A stretch of 29,760 nt of DNA from Aigarchaeota archaeon. Its GTDB lineage: Archaea > Thermoproteota > Nitrososphaeria_A > Caldarchaeales > Wolframiiraptoraceae. Position numbers and translations under genes: made by a program. Below the pieces are notes generated by a model. It saw nothing but the letters and a program-made list of their open reading frames with translations, was not told the origin of the DNA and searched no databases. The stretch covers positions 1 through 29,760 of the forward strand of contig JANXDQ010000007.1 of the NCBI GenBank assembly GCA_025059415.1, in the 5' to 3' direction. Below are positions 24,170 to 29,760 of the stretch, piece after piece (within the stretch, counting starts at the first letter, position 1; each line of letters starts with the position of its first letter).

Positions 24170-25471
24170 TCAGGGTAACATTCTCTCCGGCGTTCTCGGA
24201 AAGGGCGTCGCCTCCCTTATGTTTTCAAGGTCGAGAAATGCCATGGTGAGCCTCTCGATGCCGACCGCAAATCCCCCATGTGGGGGCGCGCCATACCTGA
24301 AGTGCTCGATGAACCACCTGAAGCTCTCGACGTCTAACCCCTTCTCCTCAATCTGCTGTACTAATCTCTCGTATCGATGCTCTCTCTGCCCTCCGGAACT
24401 CAATTCCAATCCCTTGTAGACCAGGTCCACGCTCCTCGCCCACTCAGTTCCATCGATCCTCATCACGTAAAATGGCTTAACCTTGTACGGGAATCTATTG
24501 ATGAAGAAGAAGTCGTGATGATATTTCTCTTTAACGTATATCGCCAGCAATTTCTCAGCCTCTCTGTCAAGATCCTCTCCATGGGGGATCCCCTTACCCA
24601 TCTCGCTCAATATGTCGTAGATCTCGGGGAATGTTAGGACCGGGAAAGGCGTCCGGGGGGCCTCGGCCGTTATCCCGAGCAGCTTCAGGTCTTCCTCACA
24701 TTTATCCACGGCCTTCCTTATACCCGCCACGACGAGTTCTTCCTCGACCTTCATGACGTCTCTCTCATCCTCGATGTAGGAGAGTTCGACGGCGCATGCC
24801 CTGTATTCACAGAGGTGTCTCGGGGTGTGGCTTGGCTCAGCCCTCCAATTCGGGCCGAGATCATAGATTCTATCCAGCCCGGCGAGCATGAGGAGCTGCC
24901 TGTGGAGCTGCGGATCCTGTCTGAGGTAAGCTTTTTGACCGAAGTAGTCGATCTCGAATAGCTCCGCACCGCCCTCTGATCCAGCACTTATGATGCATGG
25001 GGTAAACACCTGGAGGAATCCATTCGCGTTCAGGTATTCCTGCATACCTTCAACTAATGCGGCTTGAATCCTAAGTATGGCTGCATTCCTCGGACTTCGG
25101 AGATCAATCGGCCTCCAATCAAGCCTAGTTGGGAGGATTGATTTTATGTGCCCCGTTACATCTATCGGCAGCGGCGCCTCAGCTTTACTCAATACCTCAA
25201 TCCCCGTCGGGATTATCTCGACCCCAACCTTGGCTACCGGCTTCTCGGCCAATCTCCCGGAGACTAAGATGAAGTCGTGGAGCCCGATGTCGGTTGTCTT
25301 CCCGAAGAGCTCCCCATCTCTGGGAAGAGTTACCTGCGCTATGCCCGTCTTATCCCTGATCCAGATAAACCTAAACCTCCCAACATCCTTAACCCGCTCA
25401 ACCCACCCCGCGATTCTAACTTCCCCACCAATTAGTTGTTTTAAGTCACCTATGTAATGCGTCCTAAACAT
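24170..25471 (-). CDS. aspS: Aspartyl-tRNA synthetase, archaeal type
   Basis: A 433-aa class IIb synthetase that charges tRNA-Asp and possibly tRNA-Asn. The N-terminal OB anticodon-binding domain (1-105) has AGWVERVKDVGRFRFIWIRD. The catalytic domain has GSEGGAELFEIDYFG, YLRQDPQLHRQ, motif 2 in NWRAEPSHTPRHLCEYRA, ELSSGGQREHRYERL and motif 3 in PPHGGFAVGIERLTMAFL. The ending REATPFPRTPERMLP differs slightly from the more common FPRDxxRLxP. Residue 25 after GWV, a position implicated in Asp/Asn tRNA discrimination in archaea, is Glu here and does not decide the class. ATG at 25471 gives the family's MxRTHY start; TTG 25480 is the alternative. Confidence 0.94.
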   Translation of the reverse strand: MFRTHYIGDLKQLIGGEVRIAGWVERVKDVGRFRFIWIRDKTGIAQVTLPRDGELFGKTTDIGLHDFILVSGRLAEKPVAKVGVEIIPTGIEVLSKAEAPLPIDVTGHIKSILPTRLDWRPIDLRSPRNAAILRIQAALVEGMQEYLNANGFLQVFTPCIISAGSEGGAELFEIDYFGQKAYLRQDPQLHRQLLMLAGLDRIYDLGPNWRAEPSHTPRHLCEYRACAVELSYIEDERDVMKVEEELVVAGIRKAVDKCEEDLKLLGITAEAPRTPFPVLTFPEIYDILSEMGKGIPHGEDLDREAEKLLAIYVKEKYHHDFFFINRFPYKVKPFYVMRIDGTEWARSVDLVYKGLELSSGGQREHRYERLVQQIEEKGLDVESFRWFIEHFRYGAPPHGGFAVGIERLTMAFLDLENIREATPFPRTPERMLP

Positions 25472-25618
25472 CCCGACCAAATTCTCCTAGGGAATGTATT
25501 ATTTGAGCATATAGTGGCTGGTTTGAGGAATGGAGTTAATGGCCTCGTCCATAAGGAACCTTAAAGCATCGCCCTCGGGAATTGGGGGAAACTGTAAAAT
25601 TCTTCGCCAAATAACTTT

Positions 25619-26215
25619 TTATTTCTGTGACGAATCCGAGTTATTCATCACTTCATGGGATAGCGTGGTTTTCTTCCCACGCCTTCTAGTCCTTCCATAA
25701 ACGGCCAACTTCTTCTCAAAATCGATGTTTATCTTCATCTCCTTCACTTCTTCGACAACGCGTATTAGGGATTCACGTTTGATCTTCAGGTTTCTTTCGT
25801 GGTCGAGGATTATCCTCGTCTCCTCTGATCCATCTGGGAGCCATATCTTGTTGATGGCCACGATCCTCGCTGGGACGACGACTTTCTCGATGAACTTAAT
25901 CGGGTCGGCGGCGTCTTCCAATATCCGGACGGGCTTTTCCAATTCCTTCTCTAAAATCTTCCTGAGCTGAGCCTGCTCCCTGAAGTCCAGGTCTCTGAGG
26001 CTTCCCTCCTTAAGGACTATGAAGACGGCGTCTTCACCATCGACGGTGCGCACATAACCAGCTCTCTGGAGCTTAGTGAACTCCTTCTCCAACTCCACCA
26101 ATTTTTTCATAACTCTTATATCTAGATCGGTGTAGAGCCCCCTCTCTAATTTCTCAGAGCAACGGGGGCAGAATATTCCAGTCCTCAAGTCAAAGGAGCA
26201 TAGTGGAAGGTCCAC
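25619..26215 (-). CDS. Zinc-finger and KH-domain protein, archaeal NusA-like
   Basis: A 198-aa protein resembling an archaeal family annotated as NusA-like RNA-binding/transcription elongation proteins. The N-terminus LPLCSFDLRTGIFCPRCSEK has C6, C16 and C19, with D9 where a fourth cysteine might be expected, so metal binding may use three Cys and one Asp or be lost. A helical linker (about 30-52) leads to a mixed alpha/beta region with a probable KH fold (about 75-125). A basic tail (YGRTRRRGKK, 173-182) follows and is consistent with RNA binding. ATG at 26215 was taken. Its exact role is not established. Confidence 0.6.
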   Translation of the reverse strand: MDLPLCSFDLRTGIFCPRCSEKLERGLYTDLDIRVMKKLVELEKEFTKLQRAGYVRTVDGEDAVFIVLKEGSLRDLDFREQAQLRKILEKELEKPVRILEDAADPIKFIEKVVVPARIVAINKIWLPDGSEETRIILDHERNLKIKRESLIRVVEEVKEMKINIDFEKKLAVYGRTRRRGKKTTLSHEVMNNSDSSQK

Positions 26216-26299
26216 CTACCCACCTCTACCTTCTTCTCCTTAGCCCACGGATTTTTTAACTCTTAACTGAGGGGGAAATGAAAATAATGGTATGGGTTT

Positions 26300-26578
26300 T
26301 TAGCGCTTCAGCAGTATCTCGATTGTGCTGATGCTCACTGGCTGATTATTGGGCCCGGTTAATTCTTGGGTCCCCAGCTTGATGTCGGTGACCTTTAAGT
26401 CCTTGTAGAACCTTCTCTGGAGGACTTGAACGACATCGACCGCCCTGCTTATGGCCCTGCCCCTCGCCTTGATCAACAGCTGGTTGGCGCCTCCTTGGAG
26501 GGTCGTTAGACAGGCAAAGACATAATTCATCAACGGCTTCTTCCCTACTAAAACAGTTGGGATCTCGCTCTCCGGCAT
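26300..26578 (-). CDS. albA: DNA/RNA-binding protein Alba
   Basis: A 92-aa Alba (Sac10b) chromatin protein. Signatures are PTVLVGKKPLMNYVFACLT with the lysine pair that contacts nucleic acid and is acetylated in Sulfolobus, ARGRAISRAVDVVQVLQRRF, and the C-terminal strand STIEILLKR. Length is standard. A TATA box (TTTATA, read on the minus strand at 26595-26600) lies about 20 bp before the ATG, indicating a leaderless, probably abundant transcript. It is divergent from L40e. Confidence 0.97.
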   Translation of the reverse strand: MPESEIPTVLVGKKPLMNYVFACLTTLQGGANQLLIKARGRAISRAVDVVQVLQRRFYKDLKVTDIKLGTQELTGPNNQPVSISTIEILLKR

Positions 26579-26683
26579 ACTCGCACGCTCCGTGTATAAA
26601 TAATCTACTCCATCCCATCATAAATATATTTACGCCAATTCTCCGGCATTTCGTGGCCGCGGTTATGGGGGGTAGGTAAACGC

Positions 26684-26689
26684 TATATT
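26684..26689 (+). promoter_or_regulatory. TATA box of the L40e gene
   Basis: TATATT lies about 30 bp upstream of the L40e ATG (26716), consistent with a leaderless transcript. Together with the opposite-facing alba TATA at 26595-26600 it makes the 137-bp gap a divergent promoter region. Confidence 0.55.
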
Positions 26690-26715
26690 CTAGCATTTGT
26701 CTTGGAAAGTCCGGT

Positions 26716-26877
26716 ATGCCGCTTCGGGACGTAGCATTAATACAGTTGGCTCAGAGGCGGAGACTACACTATAAGATATGCAGGGAGTGTGGGGCTAGAA
26801 ACGCGCCGACGGCCGAGAAATGTAGGAAATGCAGGAGCTATAACCTCAGATGGAAAAGGAGAGAGATAAAGCGTTAA
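26716..26877 (+). CDS. rpl40e: Ribosomal protein L40e (eL40)
   Basis: A 53-aa zinc-binding protein of the large ribosomal subunit. The translation begins MPLRDVALIQLAQRRRLHYK and carries C22, C25, C36 and C39 (C-x2-C-x10-C-x2-C), followed by the basic NLRWKRREIKR tail. This is the free archaeal counterpart of the ribosomal part of the eukaryotic ubiquitin-L40 fusion. It is shorter than typical ORF-calling limits but all family features are present. It lies 47 bp upstream of tRNA-Val(CAC) on the same strand. Confidence 0.96.
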   Translation: MPLRDVALIQLAQRRRLHYKICRECGARNAPTAEKCRKCRSYNLRWKRREIKR

Positions 26878-26890
26878 TAGGCGAAAACGC

Positions 26891-26899
26891 ATTTAAACC
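26891..26899 (+). promoter_or_regulatory. TATA box of tRNA-Val(CAC)
   Basis: ATTTAAACC is centred 30 bp before the mature 5' end of the tRNA at 26925, the usual distance for an archaeal stable-RNA promoter. Confidence 0.6.
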
Positions 26900-26924
26900 A
26901 TAATTCCTCCATAAAGCTGTAGGG

Positions 26925-27022
26925 GGGGCCGTAGTCTAGCGGGATGACACCAGTTTTTTGAAGCCGGGCATCAAGCCGCCCTCACACGGCGGAGGTCGTG
27001 GGTTCGATCCCCACCGGCCCCA
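26925..27022 (+). tRNA. tRNA-Val(CAC) with a non-canonical 26-nt intron
   Basis: Acceptor GGGGCCG (26925-26931) pairs with CGGCCCC (27015-27021) and the discriminator is A27022. The D arm ends in GAC (26946-26948). The anticodon stem CCGCC/GGCGG (26976-26980, 26988-26992) encloses loop CTCACAC with anticodon CAC, which reads GUG valine codons. The T arm is GTGGG-TTCGATC-CCCAC. The D arm and anticodon arm are separated by an insertion that must be removed (26949-26974); after removal the tRNA is 72 nt and has G at position 26 like the neighbouring tRNA-Val(GAC). CCA follows directly in the DNA (27023-27025). Confidence 0.93.
26949..26974 (+). other. tRNA intron (bulge-helix-bulge) at position 25/26
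   Basis: The insertion forms a good bulge-helix-bulge. The outer helix is GCGG (26939-26942) with CCGC (26976-26979). The central 4-bp helix is GATG (26943-26946) with CATC (26969-26972). The 3-nt bulges are ACA (26947-26949) and AAG (26973-26975), and the inner helix starts CC/GG. Standard cleavage after the second nucleotide of each bulge removes 26949-26974 and restores GAC-G-CCGCC. The site is between D stem and anticodon stem, not the canonical 37/38, so it needs a splicing endonuclease with broad specificity, as found in Thermoproteota and some other TACK archaea. Confidence 0.88.
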
Positions 27023-27066
27023 CCACGCATCTCCCATGACCGGTCAATGGGTCTAATAGCTTCACC

Positions 27067-27789
27067 CTACTTTCCTAGCAGCTTTACCCTCGCCCCGATC
27101 AGTTCTCCCCAAGATAGGGGCTTGATCTTTATCTCGCTAGATATCGTCTCAAGTTCTTCCTTCAGCCTCTCGTAAGCCTTGGTGAGGGCGGCTCCCAATT
27201 TGAGGTATAATAGGTGCGTTGAAAGGGTTAATGGCTGTTCTTCCACAATTAGGTTCCTTATCTCTTGGTTCGCCAACACGGCCTTAACTTCCTGTGGCGC
27301 GGCATTGTGTATCAGCAATCGATCAAGCCCCTTCAGGATATATTCCTCGGTGAGCTTGAGCTGGGTAAATGAGGGGAGGTCTGCTGAGATACTCACAATA
27401 GATCCCTCGATGATCCCCCCCGCCTCCAGGAATCTCCTGGAATCTTCGCCGTCATATCCAAGGGATGCCGCGAAGGAAGTTGTTGAGAAGGATCTGTAAA
27501 TGTTTTTCCCTTCGAGATCCGGGCGCTCGGCCTTGATCGAGGTCTCTCCTACCCTGAGAATTCTGACGGGGAAGGGCGGCTTATCCGAGACTATGGGGTT
27601 TATCCGCGTTTGAATCCTGATTATAGAGCCCATCAATACTTCATCCTCTACTTCCAAATGCATCCAGCCATCCGCGGTCTTATCAACGGAAACATTTCCG
27701 CATGCCGCATCGTCTGCCAATCGCTGAAGCCATTCGCGTAATACGTTGGCTAGATCGCTTCTTTGATCGAGTTTCTCGGCGAGAATCAT
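27067..27789 (-). CDS. Unrecognised archaeal protein divergent from TFE
   Basis: A 240-aa soluble protein I do not recognise. Residues 1-45 are helical. Residues about 45-175 look beta-rich (HLEVEDEVLMGSIIRIQTRI, FPVRILRVGETSIKAE, GSIVSISADLPSF) with a GYDGEDSRRFLEAGG loop. Residues 175-240 are helical (STHLLYLKLGAALTKAYERL and KEELETIS) with a charged end. There is no signal peptide, membrane helix or cysteine pair. It shares a 38-bp divergent promoter with TFE: CTTATATC on its strand (27820-27827) lies about 34 bp upstream of its ATG. The frame is clean and codon use matches neighbours, so it is likely real. Confidence 0.65.
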   Translation of the reverse strand: MILAEKLDQRSDLANVLREWLQRLADDAACGNVSVDKTADGWMHLEVEDEVLMGSIIRIQTRINPIVSDKPPFPVRILRVGETSIKAERPDLEGKNIYRSFSTTSFAASLGYDGEDSRRFLEAGGIIEGSIVSISADLPSFTQLKLTEEYILKGLDRLLIHNAAPQEVKAVLANQEIRNLIVEEQPLTLSTHLLYLKLGAALTKAYERLKEELETISSEIKIKPLSWGELIGARVKLLGK

Positions 27790-27827
27790 CTCTTCCGGGA
27801 ACTTTTTTAGGAACCCTTGATATAAGT

Positions 27828-28397
27828 ATGTTACAGAATATGCTCCTCATAATCGAGAAGGAGACGATAATAGAGTTGGCGAGGCTCATGGGTGGAGAAG
27901 AGTCCGCGAACGTTATGAAGATCCTCCTCAAGAAACCCGGGATAGTGGATGAGGAAATAGCCTCCCGTTTAAAGATGGACATCCGCGACGTCAGAAAGAT
28001 ATTACATAGGCTGAATGAGATCGGGATCCTACATTACGAGCTGGCGAGGGATAAGGAGACCGAGCATAGGGTGTTTAAATGGTATGTGCAGGAGGAGCAG
28101 ATAAGCGGCTTCATCCTCACGAACATGAAGAAGATACTGGATAGGCTCAGGGAGAAGCTGGAAAGCGAGAGAAACAGTCAATACTACTGGTGTGGAGTCC
28201 TCGGGCATCCGAGGCTACTATTCGATGAGGCGATGGAGCGGTTTTTCAGATGCCCTACATGCGGCAACCCCCTCCTCTCACATGATAACGAGGAATTAAT
28301 CAAGGCGTTGGAATGGAAGTTGAGGGAAATTGAGAGGGCCTTGGAGGAAATGACGAGGTTCAAGAGGATCGAGGAAATCGAGCAGAACAAAAAATAG
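27828..28397 (+). CDS. tfe: Transcription factor E, alpha subunit
   Basis: A 189-aa TFE, homologue of the TFIIE alpha N-terminal half, which helps RNA polymerase open promoter DNA. Residues about 15-90 are the extended winged helix (ESANVMKILLKKPGIVDEEI, LKMDIRDVRKILHRLNEIGI). A helical linker (95-118) leads to the zinc-ribbon region with the conserved LFDEAMERFFRCPTCGNPLL. The ribbon is unusual: C142 and C145 form the second knuckle, but the first has only C122 (WCGVLGH) with H127 as the nearest possible ligand. ATG at 27828 was chosen; the frame is open further upstream only as the shadow of the divergent gene. CTTTTTTAG (27802-27810) is the likely TATA box. Confidence 0.92.
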   Translation: MLQNMLLIIEKETIIELARLMGGEESANVMKILLKKPGIVDEEIASRLKMDIRDVRKILHRLNEIGILHYELARDKETEHRVFKWYVQEEQISGFILTNMKKILDRLREKLESERNSQYYWCGVLGHPRLLFDEAMERFFRCPTCGNPLLSHDNEELIKALEWKLREIERALEEMTRFKRIEEIEQNKK

Positions 28398-28404
28398 GAT
28401 CACC

Positions 28405-28947
28405 ATGTCCAAGATAGCCGTTCTGAGGCTCGGGCACAGAATAACACGCGATCAGAGAATAACCACGCATATAGCGTTGGTTGCCAGGGCTTATGGAGCC
28501 AGCGAAGTGATAATCGCGGGAGAAAGGGACCGGAGGCTAATAGGGAGCGTGGAGAGGGTCGTAGAGAGATGGGGTGGAGACTTTGCCGCGAGATTCGAGG
28601 ATGACTGGAAGAAAGTAATTCGGGAATGGAGGAAATCGGGTGGACTCATAGTCCACCTCACCATGTACGGCGTAAACCTTCCAGACATAATCCACGAACT
28701 TAGGGAGAAATGGAGATCCGGAGCCCCCCTACTAGTAATAGTGGGCGGCGAGAAGGTGCCGGGAGAGGTTTTTCGGTTCGCCGACTACAACGTGGCGATC
28801 TCAAACCAGCCCCACAGCGAGGTAGCCGCCCTCGCGACATTCCTCGACTGGCTACATGAGGGAAAAGAATTGACGAGAGAATATCCGGGCGCAAAGCTGA
28901 AAGTAATCCCCCAGCTCAGGGGCAAGAAAGTGGTTTACTTGAAATAA
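28405..28947 (+). CDS. trm56: tRNA (cytidine(56)-2'-O)-methyltransferase
   Basis: A 180-aa SPOUT-class methyltransferase that methylates the ribose of C56 in the T loop of archaeal tRNAs. Family features are VLRLGHRITRDQRITTHIAL (6-25), ARAYGASEVIIAGERD, the knot region LLVIVGGEKVPGEVF with GGEKVP, and DYNVAISNQPHSEVAALATFLD. It follows tfe by 7 bp on the same strand and is probably co-transcribed. This enzyme is specific to archaea, supporting the assignment of the organism. Confidence 0.95.
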   Translation: MSKIAVLRLGHRITRDQRITTHIALVARAYGASEVIIAGERDRRLIGSVERVVERWGGDFAARFEDDWKKVIREWRKSGGLIVHLTMYGVNLPDIIHELREKWRSGAPLLVIVGGEKVPGEVFRFADYNVAISNQPHSEVAALATFLDWLHEGKELTREYPGAKLKVIPQLRGKKVVYLK

Positions 28948-28990
28948 TCATCGAACACGGCTTCGAGGATCTAAAATTCTTCCAAATAAC

Positions 28991-28998
28991 ATATAAAT
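28991..28998 (+). promoter_or_regulatory. TATA box of tRNA-Val(GAC)
   Basis: ATATAAAT is centred about 31 bp before the tRNA 5' end at 29026, the expected archaeal spacing. Confidence 0.65.
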
Positions 28999-29025
28999 CC
29001 CGGAATCCGCAGTAAAAAGACGAGT

Positions 29026-29098
29026 GGGCCGGTAGTCTAGAGGCTATGACGCCGCCCTGACGCGGCGGAGGTCGTGGGTTCGAATCCCACCCGGCCCA
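29026..29098 (+). tRNA. tRNA-Val(GAC)
   Basis: A 73-nt intron-free tRNA. Acceptor GGGCCGG (29026-29032) pairs with CCGGCCC (29091-29097), with discriminator A. The D stem is GTC/GAC, the anticodon stem CCGCC/GGCGG encloses CTGACGC with anticodon GAC (reads GUC and GUU), and the T arm is GTGGG-TTCGAAT-CCCAC. CCA is not encoded. Anticodon and T stems are identical to those of tRNA-Val(CAC) in this window, which confirms where that tRNA's intron lies. Confidence 0.96.
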
Positions 29099-29326
29099 TG
29101 CTCTCCAATCCTCAACTCAGCCGCTCTGCCCAAGCCCCTATGACCCTTCAAACCCTTCTTCCGGGCCTCTTCAGCCCATTTTACGGATGATAATCGACCT
29201 GGGAATAACGTCTCTTAACCCCTTTTCTCGAACATTAATAATTATCTACAGAACAATGTATGGCCTTTTAAGAGTGTCGCGGCTCATATTTTTAATAGTA
29301 GGTTTTTGTTTAGTTGGGGGCATCGG
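29099..29326. other. 228-bp region between tRNA-Val(GAC) and the zinc-ribbon gene
   Basis: No RNA gene or credible coding frame was found. CATATTTTTAATAG (about 29285-29298) lies 30-40 bp before the ATG at 29327 and is the probable promoter of the zinc-ribbon gene. The frame starting at 29187 is hydrophobic by chance and overlaps that gene in another phase. Confidence 0.5.
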
Positions 29327-29518
29327 ATGGCTTCCAAGAAGATTATGCGTTGTCCGGGTTGCGGTTTTAGATTTGATGTTAGTTATTCGAGGGTGTTTTC
29401 CTGCGGTGAATGTCCGATGGTAATCTCGTGCAGCTATGTCAAGTGCCCGAGGTGCGGTGAGGAATTTCCCGCGAGTTCTACTGACGAGTCTCCAACATCA
29501 TCTCGACAGAAACATTAG
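29327..29518 (+). CDS. Small cysteine-rich zinc-ribbon protein
   Basis: A 63-aa protein with C9-P-G-C12, C26-G-E-C29, C35 and C40-P-R-C43. The pairs C9/C12, C26/C29 and C40/C43 could build one or two zinc knuckles; C35 is extra. Spacing with CPxCG motifs (RCPGCGFRFD, KCPRCGEEFP) is typical of rubredoxin-like zinc ribbons, which bind nucleic acid or metal or serve in protein contacts. The last 15 residues are polar and probably disordered. ATG at 29327 was chosen because the CxxC core begins just after it; TTG 29306 would add seven residues. The function is not known. It converges on the ABC permease. Confidence 0.7.
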   Translation: MASKKIMRCPGCGFRFDVSYSRVFSCGECPMVISCSYVKCPRCGEEFPASSTDESPTSSRQKH

Positions 29519-29563
29519 TTCCTCTACGGAATTCATCACGGATCCAAGCCCTTCTTACATTTA

Positions 29564-29760
29564 TTATTCTCTCATGTATGCTTGGAGGATTGCTCTAGGC
29601 GGTCTGGCCCTCTTCCCTAGTATCGCGGATAGGGCTACTGTCAGCAGGTATGGTATCGATTGGAAGAATTGGTATGGTATCTGGACGACCGTGGTGACGA
29701 GCCATGCCTGCAGCGCGTTGAGGAAGCCGAAGAAGATGCAGGCGGCCCAGACCCAGAGTG
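29564..29760 (-). CDS. ABC transporter permease C-terminus, nucleoside/simple-sugar type (partial)
   Basis: Only the last 65 or so residues are visible; the gene continues past the right edge. The translation contains ACIFFGFLNALQAW, then QIPYQFFQSIPYLLTVALSA, and ends GKRARPPRAILQAYMRE. This closely follows the C-terminus of the permeases of BMP-type nucleoside or simple-sugar importers, where a 'P-Y-x-x-x-x-x-x-P-Y-x-L-T' helix precedes a short basic tail ending in YxRE. Two hydrophobic segments fit the last membrane helices. The ATPase, second permease and lipoprotein would be expected just outside the window. Confidence 0.75.
   Translation of the reverse strand, partial: LWVWAACIFFGFLNALQAWLVTTVVQIPYQFFQSIPYLLTVALSAILGKRARPPRAILQAYMRE

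Noticed and set aside
26922..26928. Run of seven G at the tRNA-Val(CAC) 5' end as a possible assembly problem
   Set aside because: The acceptor stem uses only the last four G and pairs perfectly, so the extra G are simply leader sequence.
27702..27827. 42-residue N-terminal extension of TFE
   Set aside because: It overlaps the divergent gene's coding start and contains the promoter; the winged helix begins after ATG 27828.
29160..29260. Possible C/D box small RNA around the GATGATAA at about 29186
   Set aside because: A C-box-like string is present, but no D box (CTGA) at a suitable distance and no internal C'/D' pair was found.
1..29760. CRISPR arrays, insertion sequences, phage genes, toxin-antitoxin or defence islands
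   Set aside because: No repeated spacer pattern, transposase, integrase, terminal inverted repeats or recognisable defence gene was found; the ATP-cone nuclease-like gene is the only nuclease-like candidate besides TatD and stands alone.

Overview
The window is ordinary chromosomal DNA from an archaeon, most likely a thermophilic member of the TACK group (Thermoproteota and relatives). Archaeal markers are a proteasome beta subunit, Alba, transcription factor E, ribosomal protein L40e, archaeal NadM, Pth2, TruD, RtcA, Trm56 and an archaeal-type aspartyl-tRNA synthetase. Two things favour TACK: a 26-nt non-canonical intron in tRNA-Val(CAC), and a proteasome beta subunit of the catalytically dead type known in Sulfolobales. 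Genes are tightly packed, often overlap by 1-14 nt, use many TTG and GTG starts, and commonly have a TATA-like box 20-35 bp before the start codon with little or no leader. No insertion sequence, CRISPR array, prophage or rRNA was seen, and no gene-free stretch exceeds 300 bp.

Layout. Positions 1-1762 (minus strand): the N-terminus of a winged-helix protein, probably CTP-dependent riboflavin kinase; a Thr1-lacking proteasome beta subunit; and a DUF62 SAM hydrolase. Positions 1912-8909: mixed housekeeping genes, namely an ATP-cone/PD-(D/E)XK nuclease-like protein, RtcA, NadM, Pth2, TruD directly coupled to a rhomboid protease, YjbQ, a TatD-family hydrolase and an unknown protein. Positions 8939-18416: a nearly complete branched-chain amino acid cluster, with ilvD on the minus strand facing away from ilvB-ilvN-ilvC-leuC-leuD-leuB-leuA. 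It covers pyruvate to 2-oxoisovalerate (and the parallel isoleucine steps) and on to 2-oxoisocaproate; only the transaminase and the 2-oxobutyrate source are missing.

Positions 18434-23447: a TrmB-family regulator divergent from a MacB/FtsX-like ABC module (ATPase, large secreted and anchored Ig-like repeat protein, permease, small PepSY-like protein). A perfect 8-bp inverted repeat lies in the shared promoter. This is the most self-contained candidate for an uncharacterised system here.

Positions 23583-29760: a methyltransferase, AspRS, a zinc/KH NusA-like protein, Alba, L40e, the intron-containing tRNA-Val(CAC), an unknown protein divergent from TFE, Trm56, tRNA-Val(GAC), a small zinc-ribbon protein and the C-terminus of a nucleoside/sugar-type ABC permease. 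Functions were assigned by motif recognition by eye; no database search was run.
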